From Streptomyces filamentosus (lineage in GTDB: Bacteria; Actinomycetota; Actinomycetes; Streptomycetales; Streptomycetaceae), in contig NZ_BNBE01000001.1 of NCBI RefSeq assembly GCF_014654895.1, positions 3,246,501 to 3,310,500 on the forward strand: DNA of 64,000 bases, given 5' to 3'. The translations under genes were made by a program, and so were the position numbers. Under the pieces are notes generated by a model that saw nothing but the letters and a program-made list of their open reading frames with translations, was not told the DNA's origin and did not search any database. This document shows, one piece after another, positions 1 through 8,194 of this stretch (within the stretch, counting starts at the first letter, position 1; each line of letters begins with the position of its first letter).

Positions 1-1627
1 CGGCGGCGACCTCGCCGCGCAGGACGCCTGGGCCGAGTTCGTCGGACGGCACCCGGACTCCGCGTACAACCTGGCCTGGTACGGGGGCATGCACCCGGTC
101 TCGTACAGCGTGGTCTCGCCGTACGTGATGTCCGTGCTCGGCGTCCGCTCGACGATGATGATCGCGGGGACGCTGTCCGCCGCCCTGACCGCGCTGTTCC
201 TGGTGCGGGTGCCGGCGGTGCGGAACCCGCTGGCGTGCTCCCTCGCCGGGGTCTTCGCCTTCCTCTGCAACGCGCTGTCCGGCCGGGTGACCTTCGGCCT
301 CGGCATGATGTTCGCGCTCGGCGCGGTCGCCGCCGTCTTCTGCTGGCCGCACCGCTGGCGCCGCAAGCGCTGGGCGAAGGCGGTCTTCGCGGTCCCGCTG
401 TCCGGGCTCGCCACGGCGTGCAGCCCCGTCGCGGGCCTCTTCCTCGGCGTGGTGGCGGCCGCCCTCTTCCTCAACAAGCGGCGCCCGGGGGCGTACGCGA
501 TCGGCCTCGCCCCGGTGGCGGTCGTCGCGCTCTCCTCCTGGCTCTTCCCCTTCTCCGGCACCCAGCCGATGGCCTTCGCCTCGACCGCGCTGCCGCTGGT
601 CTTCGGGATCCTCGTCCTCTTCCTCGTGCCGAAGGACTGGCGGACGGTCCGCACGGCCGCCGCCTGCTACACCGTCGGCACCTTCCTGACCTGGCTGATC
701 GACTCGCAGATCGGCTCGAACATCTCCCGGCTGCCGATGCTCTTCGCGGGCGTGGTGCTGCTGGCGGCCCTGCCGTACGCCCGGCCGCGTTCGCGGCGCT
801 GGTACGCGCTCGTCCTCGCCGTCCTCGGCCTGAACTTCTGGATCGGCTTCAAGGGCGTCGACGACGTCATCCGCACCCGCCCCGACGCCTCCTGGGCCTT
901 CGAGGTGGCGCCGCTGATCAACCAGCTCCAGGTGCGGGAGGCGCGGAAGGCGCGCGTCGAGGTCGTCCCCGCCTCCAGCCACCGGGAGTCCTCGGCGCTC
1001 AGCCCGTACATCAACCTGGCGCGCGGCTGGAACCGGCAGGCGGACATGGAGCGCAACCCGCTCTTCTACGACGACACCCTCAACGCCGTGAACTACCGCG
1101 AGTGGCTCCACCGCTGGGCCGTCCGGTACGTCGTCCTCCCCACCGGCGCCCCCGACTCCGGCGCCGCCCGCGAGGCGGAGCTCGTCGACAAGGGCCTGCC
1201 GTACCTGAACCAGATCTGGTCCGACGCGAACTGGCGGCTGTACGAGGTCGCCGGCGCCACCCCCCTCGCCGACGCCCCCGCGCAGGTCGAGCGCGCCGCC
1301 GAGAACGAGGTCGTCCTCCACCTCGACCGCCCGGCCCGGGTCAGGATCCGCGTCCCCTACTCGCCGTGGCTGGCGCTGATGGACGAGAACGGCGGCAAGC
1401 TGGAGCCCCCGCAGGAGACGGAGGAGTCCAAGCTGGCCCGCGAGGAGTCCGAGACCGAGCTCCCGAAGGTCTTCGCCAACGAGGACGGCTGCCTGGTGAA
1501 GGCCGAGCCGGACGAGCAGGGCGACGAGTGGACGGAACTGGTCGCGCCCAAGGCCGGCACGTACCGCCTGGCCGCCCCCTACAAGCTCTTCCCGCGCGGC
1601 ACGGCCTGCCCGGAGGAACTGCGCTGA
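1..1627 (+). CDS. Polytopic membrane protein, 5' end outside window
   Basis: The frame is open from the first bases, so the true start lies upstream and the ATG at 89 is internal. About the first 270 visible residues alternate hydrophobic helices with short Arg-rich loops, giving roughly eight to ten membrane spans. The remaining ~240 residues are soluble and acidic, with aromatic patches such as NYREWLHRW and VRYVVLPT. A multi-span N-terminus with an extracytoplasmic C-terminal domain resembles GT-C-type glycosyltransferases and the PTPS-related membrane family. Similar Streptomyces proteins are often labelled MFS transporters, which this layout does not support. It is separated by ~100 bp from lepB on the same strand. 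The function is not known to me. Confidence 0.75.
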   Translation, partial: GGDLAAQDAWAEFVGRHPDSAYNLAWYGGMHPVSYSVVSPYVMSVLGVRSTMMIAGTLSAALTALFLVRVPAVRNPLACSLAGVFAFLCNALSGRVTFGLGMMFALGAVAAVFCWPHRWRRKRWAKAVFAVPLSGLATACSPVAGLFLGVVAAALFLNKRRPGAYAIGLAPVAVVALSSWLFPFSGTQPMAFASTALPLVFGILVLFLVPKDWRTVRTAAACYTVGTFLTWLIDSQIGSNISRLPMLFAGVVLLAALPYARPRSRRWYALVLAVLGLNFWIGFKGVDDVIRTRPDASWAFEVAPLINQLQVREARKARVEVVPASSHRESSALSPYINLARGWNRQADMERNPLFYDDTLNAVNYREWLHRWAVRYVVLPTGAPDSGAAREAELVDKGLPYLNQIWSDANWRLYEVAGATPLADAPAQVERAAENEVVLHLDRPARVRIRVPYSPWLALMDENGGKLEPPQETEESKLAREESETELPKVFANEDGCLVKAEPDEQGDEWTELVAPKAGTYRLAAPYKLFPRGTACPEELR

Positions 1628-1731
1628 GGCCCCGGCGGGCAGCTCGTCGGGCCGCCCGCCGGGTCACTCATAAGGAGGGTGAACCCGGCAGGGGACTGCG
1701 CGGGCCCCGCCGGGAGCCCTAGGGTCGTCCC

Positions 1732-2547
1732 ATGCGGCAGGAACCAACTGGATCGGGGACGGCGGACGTGACGGACGCACGAGACGTGGCGACGGAGACG
1801 AAGCCCGGCACCGGAACCGACACCGACACCCATGCCGGTGGGGAGGCCGGTGCGCGGGAGGCGGCGGGGCCGCCCGGCCGCCGTCGCCGCCGCAGGCTCT
1901 CCCCGTGGGTGGAGTACCCGCTCCTCGCCGTGGTCGCCCTGGTGCTGGCCTTCCTGATCAAGACCTTCCTGGTGCAGGCGTTCCTGATCCCCTCGGGCTC
2001 CATGCAGAACACCCTCCAGAAGGACGACCGCGTCCTCGTCGACAAGCTCACCCCGTGGTTCGGCTCGGAGCCCGACCGCGGCGAGGTCGTCGTCTTCAAG
2101 GACCCCGCCGACTGGCTCGCCGGGCACCCGGTGACCCCGCCGACCACCGTCCAGAAGGCCCTCGGCTTCGTCGGCCTGATGCCCGCCGCCGGCGAGCAGC
2201 ACCTCATCAAGCGGGTCATCGGCGTGGCCGGCGACACCGTCGAGTGCGAGGGCACCGGCCCCCTCAAGCTCAACGGCCGCCCGCTCGACGAGCCGTACGT
2301 GTACGCCGGGAACACCCCGTGCAGCGACGACGAGGGCGGCCGCTTCAAGGTCACCGTCCCCGCCGGCCACCTGTGGGTCATGGGCGACCACCGCCAGGCG
2401 TCCCAGGACTCCCGCTACCACCAGGACGACGGCCGCGGCGGCATGGTCCCCCTCACCGACGTCGTGGGCCGGGCCGTCGTCGTCGCCTGGCCCCTCCCGA
2501 ACTGGTCCACCCTCCCCGTCCCGGACACCTTCGACGCCCAGGACTGA
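1732..2547 (+). CDS. lepB: Signal peptidase I (S26)
   Basis: This membrane protease removes signal peptides from secreted preproteins. The 271-residue protein has a long Thr/Gly-rich cytoplasmic N-terminus, an Arg cluster (~50-55), one membrane span (~60-80) and then the catalytic domain. The nucleophile box is PSGSM with Ser90, the general base is the Lys in LIKRVIG (Lys160), and box E reads GDHRQASQDSR (219-229). The length is normal for Streptomyces type I peptidases, which usually occur as several paralogues. TAGGGT lies six bases before the ATG and no good Shine-Dalgarno is visible, so a leaderless mRNA is likely. A hairpin terminator follows. Confidence 0.93.
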   Translation: MRQEPTGSGTADVTDARDVATETKPGTGTDTDTHAGGEAGAREAAGPPGRRRRRRLSPWVEYPLLAVVALVLAFLIKTFLVQAFLIPSGSMQNTLQKDDRVLVDKLTPWFGSEPDRGEVVVFKDPADWLAGHPVTPPTTVQKALGFVGLMPAAGEQHLIKRVIGVAGDTVECEGTGPLKLNGRPLDEPYVYAGNTPCSDDEGGRFKVTVPAGHLWVMGDHRQASQDSRYHQDDGRGGMVPLTDVVGRAVVVAWPLPNWSTLPVPDTFDAQD

Positions 2548-2567
2548 ACCAGCGCTCCCGGCAGCCG

Positions 2568-2596
2568 GGGCCCCGCCTCCAGGGCGGGGCCCTTTC
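2568..2596 (+). terminator. Intrinsic terminator after lepB
   Basis: A 10-bp stem (GGGCCCCGCC with GGCGGGGCCC) closes a 5-base loop and is followed by TTTCG, 20 bases after the lepB stop codon. Confidence 0.75.
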
Positions 2597-2693
2597 GCGT
2601 GCCCGGGGAGGGGGAGAGGAGGAAGGGAGGGAGAGGAGGGGTGCGGGCCGGAAATTCCCGGAGCGCCACCAACTCCCGCACTACGATCCGTGG

Positions 2694-5291
2694 ATGACGC
2701 ACACGCAGCGACGACCCGAGGTCCCGGAGAAGCCCTCCGTGGACGGCCTGGAGGAGAAGTGGGCGCGGCTGTGGGACGAGTCGCGGGTGTACGCCTTCGA
2801 CGCCGCCCAGCCGCGTGAGCGCGTCTTCTCCATCGACACGCCCCCGCCCACCGTCAGCGGGTCCCTGCACGTGGGCCACGTCTTCTCCTACACCCACACC
2901 GACGCCGTCGCCCGCCACCAGCGGATGCGCGGCAAGACGGTGTTCTACCCCATGGGCTGGGACGACAACGGCCTGCCCACCGAGCGCCGGGTGCAGAACC
3001 ACTTCGGCGTGCGGTGCGACCCCTCGCTGCCGTACGACCCCGACCTCACCCCGCCCGGGAACCCCGGCAAGGAACAGGTCCCGGTCTCCCGGCGGAACTT
3101 CATCGAGCTGTGCGAGCGGCTCACCGAGGAGGACGAGAAGGCGTTCGAGGAGCTGTGGCGGCTCCTCGGCCTGTCCGTCGACTGGTCGAGGACGTACCGG
3201 ACCATCGGCGGCCCGGCGCGCGCCGCGTCGCAGCGCGCCTTCCTGCGCAACCTGGCCCGCGGCGAGGCGTACCCGTCGGCCGCGCCGACGCTGTGGGACG
3301 TCACCTTCCGCACGGCGGTCGCCCAGGCCGAGCTGGAGGACCGGGAGCGGCCCGGCGCCCTCCACGACCTCGCCTTCCACCGGCCCGGCGGCGAACCGGT
3401 CCTGATCACCACCAGCCGCCCCGAACTGCTGCCCGCCTGCGTGGCCCTCGTCGCGCACCCCGACGACGAGCGGTACCGCCCGCTGATCGGCGGCACCGTC
3501 CGCACCCCGGTCTTCGGCGTGGAGGTCCCCGTCGTCGCCCACCGGACGGCGGACCCCGCGAAGGGCACCGGCATCGCCATGGTGTGCACCTTCGGCGACA
3601 CCACCGACGTGGTCTGGTGGCGCGAACTCCGCCTGGAGACCCGCCCGGTGATCGGCTGGGACGGCCGCTTCACCGCCGACCCGCCGCCCGGCGTCGACTC
3701 CGCCGCCGCCCGCGAGGCGTACGCCCGGCTGGCCGGCGCCACCGCGCACACCGCCCGCGCGCGGATGGTGGACATGCTCCGGGAGAGCGGCGACCTGCGC
3801 GGCGAACCCCGGCCGATCACGCACGCGGTGAAGTTCTACGAGAAGGGCGACAAGCCCCTGGAGATCGTCACCACCCGCCAGTGGTACCTCCGCAACGGCG
3901 GCCGCGACGAGGACCTGCGCGAGGCCCTCCTCGCCCGGGGCCGGGAACTCCACTGGCACCCCGAGCACATGCGGGTGCGCTACGAGAACTGGGTCGCCGG
4001 CCTGAACGGCGACTGGCTCGTCAGCCGCCAGCGCTTCTTCGGCGTGCCCGTCCCCGTCTGGTACGCCCTGGACGCCGACGGCACCCCGCGGTACGACCAC
4101 CCCCTCGTGCCCGACGAGTCCGCGCTGCCCGTCGACCCGAGCACCGACGCGCCCGCCGGCTACCGCGAGGACCAGCGGGGCGCGCCCGGCGGCTTCATCG
4201 GCGACCCGGACGTGATGGACACCTGGGCCACCTCCTCCCTCACCCCGCAGATCGCCGGCGGCTGGGAGCGGGACGACGACCTCTTCGCCCGGGTCTTCCC
4301 GATGGACCTGCGCCCGCAGGCCCACGAGATCATCCGCACCTGGCTGTTCTCCACGATCGTCCGCGCGCACACCGAGTCCGGCACGCTCCCCTGGAAGCAC
4401 ACCGCCATCTCCGGCTGGATCCTCGACCCGGACCGCAAGAAGATGTCCAAGTCCCGGGGCAACGTGGTCACCCCGCTCGCCCTGCTCCAGCAGTACGGCT
4501 CCGACGCCGTCCGCTACTGGGCGGCGAGCGGCCGCCCCGGCACGGACACCGCCTACGACACCGGCCAGATGAAGGTCGGCCGCCGCCTGGCCGTCAAACT
4601 CCTCAACGCCAGCCGCTTCGTCCTGGGCCTGACGGACCCGGCTCCGGAGTCCGGCCCCCGCCCCCTCGACGCCACCCCGGACTCCCCGGTGACCGACCCC
4701 CTGGACAAGGCCCTGCTGGCCACCCTCTCCGAGGTCGTCCGCACCGCCACGGAGGCGTTCGAGGAGTACGACCACACCCGCGCCCTGGAATGCGCCGAGC
4801 AGTTCTTCTGGGCCTTCTGCGACGACTACGTGGAGCTGGTCAAGGCCCGCGCCTACGGCGAGTTCGGCCCCGAGGCCGCCGCGTCCGCCCGCGCCGCCCT
4901 CACCACGGCCCTGTCGACGCTGCTGCGCCTCTTCGCCCCCTTCCTGCCCTTCGTCACCGAAGAGGTCTGGTCCTGGTGGCAGCCCGGCTCCGTCCACCGC
5001 GCCCCCTGGCCGGACCCCGCCGAAACCCTCCGCCCGGCGGCGGACGCCGACCCCGAGGTCCTGGCCACGGCCCGGAGGACCATCGCGGAGGTCCGCCGCG
5101 CCAAGTCCGGGGCGAAGGTCTCCATGCGCACCGAGGTCACCCTCCTCAAGGTCTTCGCCTCCCCCGCCGAACTGCACCACCTGACCCTCACCGCCCGGGA
5201 CATCAAGGCAGCCGGCCACATCACCACCCTGGAGACCACCCCCACCCCCCACACCCCCCTCCGCACGGAAACCGTCCTCAAGACCCCCTGA
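2694..5291 (+). CDS. valS: Valyl-tRNA synthetase, archaeal-type
   Basis: This class I aminoacyl-tRNA synthetase charges tRNA-Val. The 865-residue protein has the HIGH-type signature HVGH (59-62) and KMSKS (583-587), a CP1 editing insertion between them and an anticodon-binding C-terminus. The segment after the HIGH motif reads PMGWDDNGLPTERRVQN. That is the archaeal/eukaryotic/Rickettsia form, whereas ordinary bacterial ValRS has a GTDHAGIATQ-like sequence at this place. Streptomyces normally carry a standard bacterial ValRS elsewhere, so this may be a second copy. The start is ATG at 2694, six bases after TACGAT; the open frame extends further upstream but without motifs. Confidence 0.93.
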   Translation: MTHTQRRPEVPEKPSVDGLEEKWARLWDESRVYAFDAAQPRERVFSIDTPPPTVSGSLHVGHVFSYTHTDAVARHQRMRGKTVFYPMGWDDNGLPTERRVQNHFGVRCDPSLPYDPDLTPPGNPGKEQVPVSRRNFIELCERLTEEDEKAFEELWRLLGLSVDWSRTYRTIGGPARAASQRAFLRNLARGEAYPSAAPTLWDVTFRTAVAQAELEDRERPGALHDLAFHRPGGEPVLITTSRPELLPACVALVAHPDDERYRPLIGGTVRTPVFGVEVPVVAHRTADPAKGTGIAMVCTFGDTTDVVWWRELRLETRPVIGWDGRFTADPPPGVDSAAAREAYARLAGATAHTARARMVDMLRESGDLRGEPRPITHAVKFYEKGDKPLEIVTTRQWYLRNGGRDEDLREALLARGRELHWHPEHMRVRYENWVAGLNGDWLVSRQRFFGVPVPVWYALDADGTPRYDHPLVPDESALPVDPSTDAPAGYREDQRGAPGGFIGDPDVMDTWATSSLTPQIAGGWERDDDLFARVFPMDLRPQAHEIIRTWLFSTIVRAHTESGTLPWKHTAISGWILDPDRKKMSKSRGNVVTPLALLQQYGSDAVRYWAASGRPGTDTAYDTGQMKVGRRLAVKLLNASRFVLGLTDPAPESGPRPLDATPDSPVTDPLDKALLATLSEVVRTATEAFEEYDHTRALECAEQFFWAFCDDYVELVKARAYGEFGPEAAASARAALTTALSTLLRLFAPFLPFVTEEVWSWWQPGSVHRAPWPDPAETLRPAADADPEVLATARRTIAEVRRAKSGAKVSMRTEVTLLKVFASPAELHHLTLTARDIKAAGHITTLETTPTPHTPLRTETVLKTP

Positions 5292-5301
5292 CCCACGAGC
5301 A

Positions 5302-5335
5302 CGTCGGCCCCGCCCCTCCAGGGGCGGGGCCGACG
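5302..5335 (+). terminator. Strong hairpin after valS
   Basis: A perfect 16-bp inverted repeat, CGTCGGCCCCGCCCCT with AGGGGCGGGGCCGACG, lies 10 bases after the valS stop. The loop is very short and there is no T-run, as is common in Streptomyces. Confidence 0.75.
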
Positions 5336-5371
5336 CGTCCCCTCCCCCCGCCCCCACCGCATACTCGTCCC

Positions 5372-5614
5372 GTGCGCATAGACGGCCCCGCCCACCTGCC
5401 CCTCCGCTGCGCGGTCTGGGCCGGAGCGATCCTCACCGCCCCTCTCCTCCTCCTGGCCGGCGGCCCGGCCTACGACCGCCTCTTCCGCCACCTGCACCGT
5501 GACGGCGCACCCGGCCCCCTCTCCAAGGAGGACGGCCGGGTCCACCCCGCCTACTGGATCCTGACCAACCCCCTGATCCTGGCCCTGACCCGCCCCACCC
5601 GCCCCCGCCGCTGA
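5372..5614 (+). CDS. Small hypothetical membrane protein
   Basis: An 80-residue protein starting at GTG. It has one clear hydrophobic stretch (~14-31, rich in Ala/Leu) and a second weaker one (~58-74), separated by a charged linker, so it is likely membrane-associated. No domain is recognised. It lies just downstream of the valS terminator. ATACTC stands a few bases before the GTG, compatible with its own promoter, but spacing to the start is short. The lower confidence reflects small size and the many spurious frames in this DNA. Confidence 0.5.
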   Translation: MRIDGPAHLPLRCAVWAGAILTAPLLLLAGGPAYDRLFRHLHRDGAPGPLSKEDGRVHPAYWILTNPLILALTRPTRPRR

Positions 5615-5659
5615 AGGCCACGGGCACCCGGGGAACGTGACAGGCCCCCCGCACGGGAC

Positions 5660-6178
5660 CTATTCGTCGACGGGCGCGTTGTCGACCGAGAACACCACGC
5701 CGGACCCGGCGCACGGATGGTCGACGGTCCGCCCCGAGGTCCCCCCGCCCAGACCCACCTCGTCGCCCTCGCGCGCGAAGACCTCTCCGCGATCGTCACG
5801 GACGACGGCCCTGCCGTCCTCGACCCGGGCCGTCCAGCCGTGGCCCCGGTCGAGGGCGACGATCTTCCCGCCGGTGCCCGACCGCACGGCCACGCAGTTC
5901 TCCTCCGTGACGACCAGCGTCCCGGTGAGGAGCCTGAGAAGACCGGCCACAGGGGCGTCCTTCCCCCGCAGGACCATGAGGGGCGGCGCCTCCCGAGCAG
6001 GACCCGCACCCCCCTCGGCCGAAGCCGCCTCCGAAGCCGCCTCCGACGCCGGGCCCCCGTGCACCCCGCCGCCGGCCGCGCCGCACCCGGCGCCCCCGGC
6101 CAGCAGCACCACCCCTCCCACCGCCACCCCGCCACGGCGCACGATCTCCCGCCCCCACCTGCCGAACCGGTCCGTCAT
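5660..6178 (-). CDS. Putative lipoprotein, unknown function
   Basis: A 172-residue protein whose N-terminus has Arg residues, a hydrophobic core (GGVAVGGVVLLAGG) and then GAGCG, which resembles a lipobox with an atypical Gly at -3. A Ser/Ala/Glu-rich spacer follows (~35-60), then a compact, mainly beta domain with a single Cys late in the sequence (HPCAGSG). This arrangement suits a membrane-anchored extracellular protein. The start at 6178 is the first ATG before the signal-like segment; longer in-frame extensions run into non-coding-looking sequence. It is transcribed divergently from the next small gene. Confidence 0.6.
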   Translation of the reverse strand: MTDRFGRWGREIVRRGGVAVGGVVLLAGGAGCGAAGGGVHGGPASEAASEAASAEGGAGPAREAPPLMVLRGKDAPVAGLLRLLTGTLVVTEENCVAVRSGTGGKIVALDRGHGWTARVEDGRAVVRDDRGEVFAREGDEVGLGGGTSGRTVDHPCAGSGVVFSVDNAPVDE

Positions 6179-6326
6179 GACGCCCCCGCTCCCCGGCCAG
6201 ACGCACGCCCGACGCGCGCTCCGACTGGGACGGACGCGCCCCCACCCGGGTTCCCCCCCGGGAGCCAGGCGCCCCCAGGGTTGCGCTCCCCGGCGACGGC
6301 AGCGCAGGATCCCGGTGGAGGTGGCC

Positions 6327-6683
6327 ATGGAACGGCACGTGCTGGAGAAGCTGTTCGAGGACGACGCCGAGGAGGCGTCGGCAGCCGCCCTGGCCGTCCT
6401 CCGCGGCGGTGGCACCTACAACACATCGGAAAGGACGCGCCCCGCGGGGCAGCACGTCGGCGTCTTCTCCTACCGCCTCCAGCGCGCCCGGCTCCGCGGA
6501 ACCGAACCCTTCGGCCTGGCCCGAGCCGTACAGCTCCTCCGCGAACACGGCCGCCCCGTGCGCGGAGGAATGATCGACTCCGCCGACGGGACGCACACCT
6601 TCGTCTTCTACCTCACCGAGGACGACAGCGCCCTGGTCGCCTGCTTCCACCTCCCCCACGGCCCCGGCCAGCCCCCGCCGTAG
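6327..6683 (+). CDS. Hypothetical protein, 118 aa
   Basis: Begins at ATG 6327 behind GGTGGAGGTGG. It has an acidic N-terminal helix (EKLFEDDAEEAS) and a mixed middle with VFSYRLQ and LLREHG. The end reads TFVFYLTEDDSALVACFH, suggesting a small alpha/beta cytosolic domain. No family is recognised. It sits between the divergent lipoprotein gene and the frameshifted DUF4240 gene, inside a strip of small accessory-looking genes. Codon use fits the rest of the window. Confidence 0.55.
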   Translation: MERHVLEKLFEDDAEEASAAALAVLRGGGTYNTSERTRPAGQHVGVFSYRLQRARLRGTEPFGLARAVQLLREHGRPVRGGMIDSADGTHTFVFYLTEDDSALVACFHLPHGPGQPPP

Positions 6684-6756
6684 CCCTCCGGCCGGAGGGC
6701 CCCACCGCCGTCGGCGCCGGACGAGGACTGTCGGACCAGCCTGTCATCCTGCGCCC

Positions 6757-7229
6757 GTGAGAATGACATGGGCCGACTTCTGGGCACTGATAGACACCCT
6801 GAACGGCGAAGCCACCGAAGAGAGCTGCCACCGCCTCGCCGAGGAGCTGAGCCGCCGCCCCGTCTCCGACATCATCGGCTTCGCGGAACGCCATGCCGAG
6901 GCGCTCCACCGTCTGGACCAGGAGAAGTTCGGCATCCTGCCGGTGATCGACATGACGCCCCGGGCGGCAGACCCTTCCCGCAGTCGGCCGACGGCTTCCT
7001 GTACTCCCGGTGCGCGGTGGTCGCCGCAGGCCGAGCCGTCTGGGAGAGCGTCTTCTCCGACCCCGACGAGTTCGCTCCGTTCACCTCCACCGAGCGCGAC
7101 GGCGAATGGCTCCTGTACGTCCCGGACGAGGCGTACGAACGGGCCACTGGCAAAGAGTGGGACCACACGACCCGCTACTGCTACGAGAGCTGCTCCAACG
7201 AAGACGGTTGGCCGGACCTGCGCAGCTGA
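6757..7229 (+). pseudogene. DUF4240-like protein, frameshifted
   Basis: The first frame, from GTG 6757 (MTWADFWALIDTL...FGILPVIDM), matches the start of DUF4240 proteins, which begin with a FW-x-LID segment. After about residue 73 this frame becomes meaningless. From ~6975 the next frame continues sensibly (FPQSADGFLYSRCAVVAAG...WESVFSDPDEF...CYESCSNEDGWPDL) to a stop at 7229. Both halves together give one complete domain of ~157 residues. The break lies at 6971-6979 (acccttccc). One missing base in the C or T run would join the frames, so either a sequencing error or a recent mutation fits. CATCCT is placed six bases before the GTG. Confidence 0.7.
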
Positions 7230-7391
7230 AGGGCCCCACAGAGATCGACGGGAGCCCTTCCGCCGCTGACGTCAGGCGCCGTGGTCCCGCCGGCTAGGAA
7301 CGGGCATGAAGCTCTGGGCCTGGTACCCCTGACTGTGGCTGCGTGTGCCGATGCCTGTCTGGCCCGACCCCGTGTTCCGCGCGGGGCCGAG

Positions 7392-7844
7392 TCAGTGGAA
7401 CCAGACGACGAGACGGACGTTCTCCGCCTCGTGGACTTCGCTGAGGATGCGCATGACGCTCCAGACGCGGCCCCAGTCGGTGTCGGCCCCTGCGGCCGAA
7501 GCACGGCTTCGTGTGCCGGAGGCGTTCGTCTCCTGCCAGTCTGCGGCGGCCAGCTCGGCCCAGGTCACCCATGTCGTCCCGTACACGGAGTCGGGGCCGC
7601 CGTAGCCGGCGAACTCACGGCGCAGCCCTTCCGAGGCGTCGTCCGGGAAGCCACGGCCCTCGGCAAGCGGGCGGAAGCCGAAGGAGTTGCGGATTCCGAA
7701 GAGGCACGCGAGGCCGTCGTAGGCGTTGCCCCTGTTCAGCAGGAAGAGGTCGATGCCCGGTTCCCAGACCGTGTCCTCATCGTCCAGGCCCCACAGGCGG
7801 GCCCCTGGTCGGCACTCGATCATTCCGCTGACATCCGTCGACAT
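7392..7844 (-). CDS. Conserved hypothetical protein, 150 aa
   Basis: A Trp- and aromatic-rich soluble protein with segments such as GMIECRPGARLWG, DLFLLNRGNAYDGL, LFGIRNSFGFRPLAEGRG, TTWVTWAELAAADW and ENVRLVVWF. I recognise this as a type of small Streptomyces protein of unknown function but cannot name a domain. The start is ATG 7844, with CAGGAT six bases before it, so a leaderless message is plausible. A longer reading of the frame upstream would translate straight through the tRNA-Arg gene and is not real. It lies convergent to the DUF4240 gene. Confidence 0.7.
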   Translation of the reverse strand: MSTDVSGMIECRPGARLWGLDDEDTVWEPGIDLFLLNRGNAYDGLACLFGIRNSFGFRPLAEGRGFPDDASEGLRREFAGYGGPDSVYGTTWVTWAELAAADWQETNASGTRSRASAAGADTDWGRVWSVMRILSEVHEAENVRLVVWFH

Positions 7845-7950
7845 GGCGCGATCCTGCCCGCCGGGCCTGGGGGCGCGCATCCGCATTTCGCTCCGCGCGC
7901 TCGCGGCGGTCCTCGACCGACCGCCGCCGTCGATGTCAGAAGCTGACGCC

Positions 7951-7992
7951 AAAGGCCCCTCACCTACGGATATCCGTAGGTGAGGGGCCTTT
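7951..7992 (-). terminator. Perfect 42-bp palindrome, terminator of tRNA-Arg
   Basis: Two 21-base arms meet at GATATC without a mismatch (AAAGGCCCCTCACCTACGGAT and its complement). The RNA would form a stem ending in UUU only four bases after the tRNA CCA end. It most likely terminates tRNA-Arg and perhaps also transcripts arriving from the other side. Confidence 0.8.
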
Positions 7993-7996
7993 GGAC

Positions 7997-8072
7997 TGGT
8001 GCCCCCGGCAGGATTCGAACCTGCGACACCCGCTTTAGGAGAGCGGTGCTCTATCCCCTGAGCTACGGAGGC
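7997..8072 (-). tRNA. tRNA-Arg (anticodon CCU)
   Basis: Read on the minus strand, the acceptor arms GCCTCCG and CGGGGGC pair with one G-U. The D-arm is GCTC...GAGC, the anticodon stem is CCGCT/AGCGG with loop CTCCTAA (anticodon CCU, reads AGG), and the T-arm is GCAGG TTCGAAT CCTGC. The discriminator A is followed by an encoded CCA. Confidence 0.95.
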
Positions 8073-8194
8073 GGGGTTTGCTCGGCCCGGGTGGGCGTCG
8101 AGCTCGGTGGTCGGGTTTGTGCTGAGTGACCGCTGACAGCCTAGCGGATGGGGGTGGGTTGATGGGTGGGGGTGGGCGCGCATAGCGTCGCGGG

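Noticed and set aside
7845..8183. N-terminal extension of the minus-strand 150-aa protein
   Set aside because: It would translate the complement of the terminator and the tRNA-Arg gene itself, giving a SVAQGIEHRSPKAGVAGSNPAGGT-type reading known from mis-translated tRNA genes.
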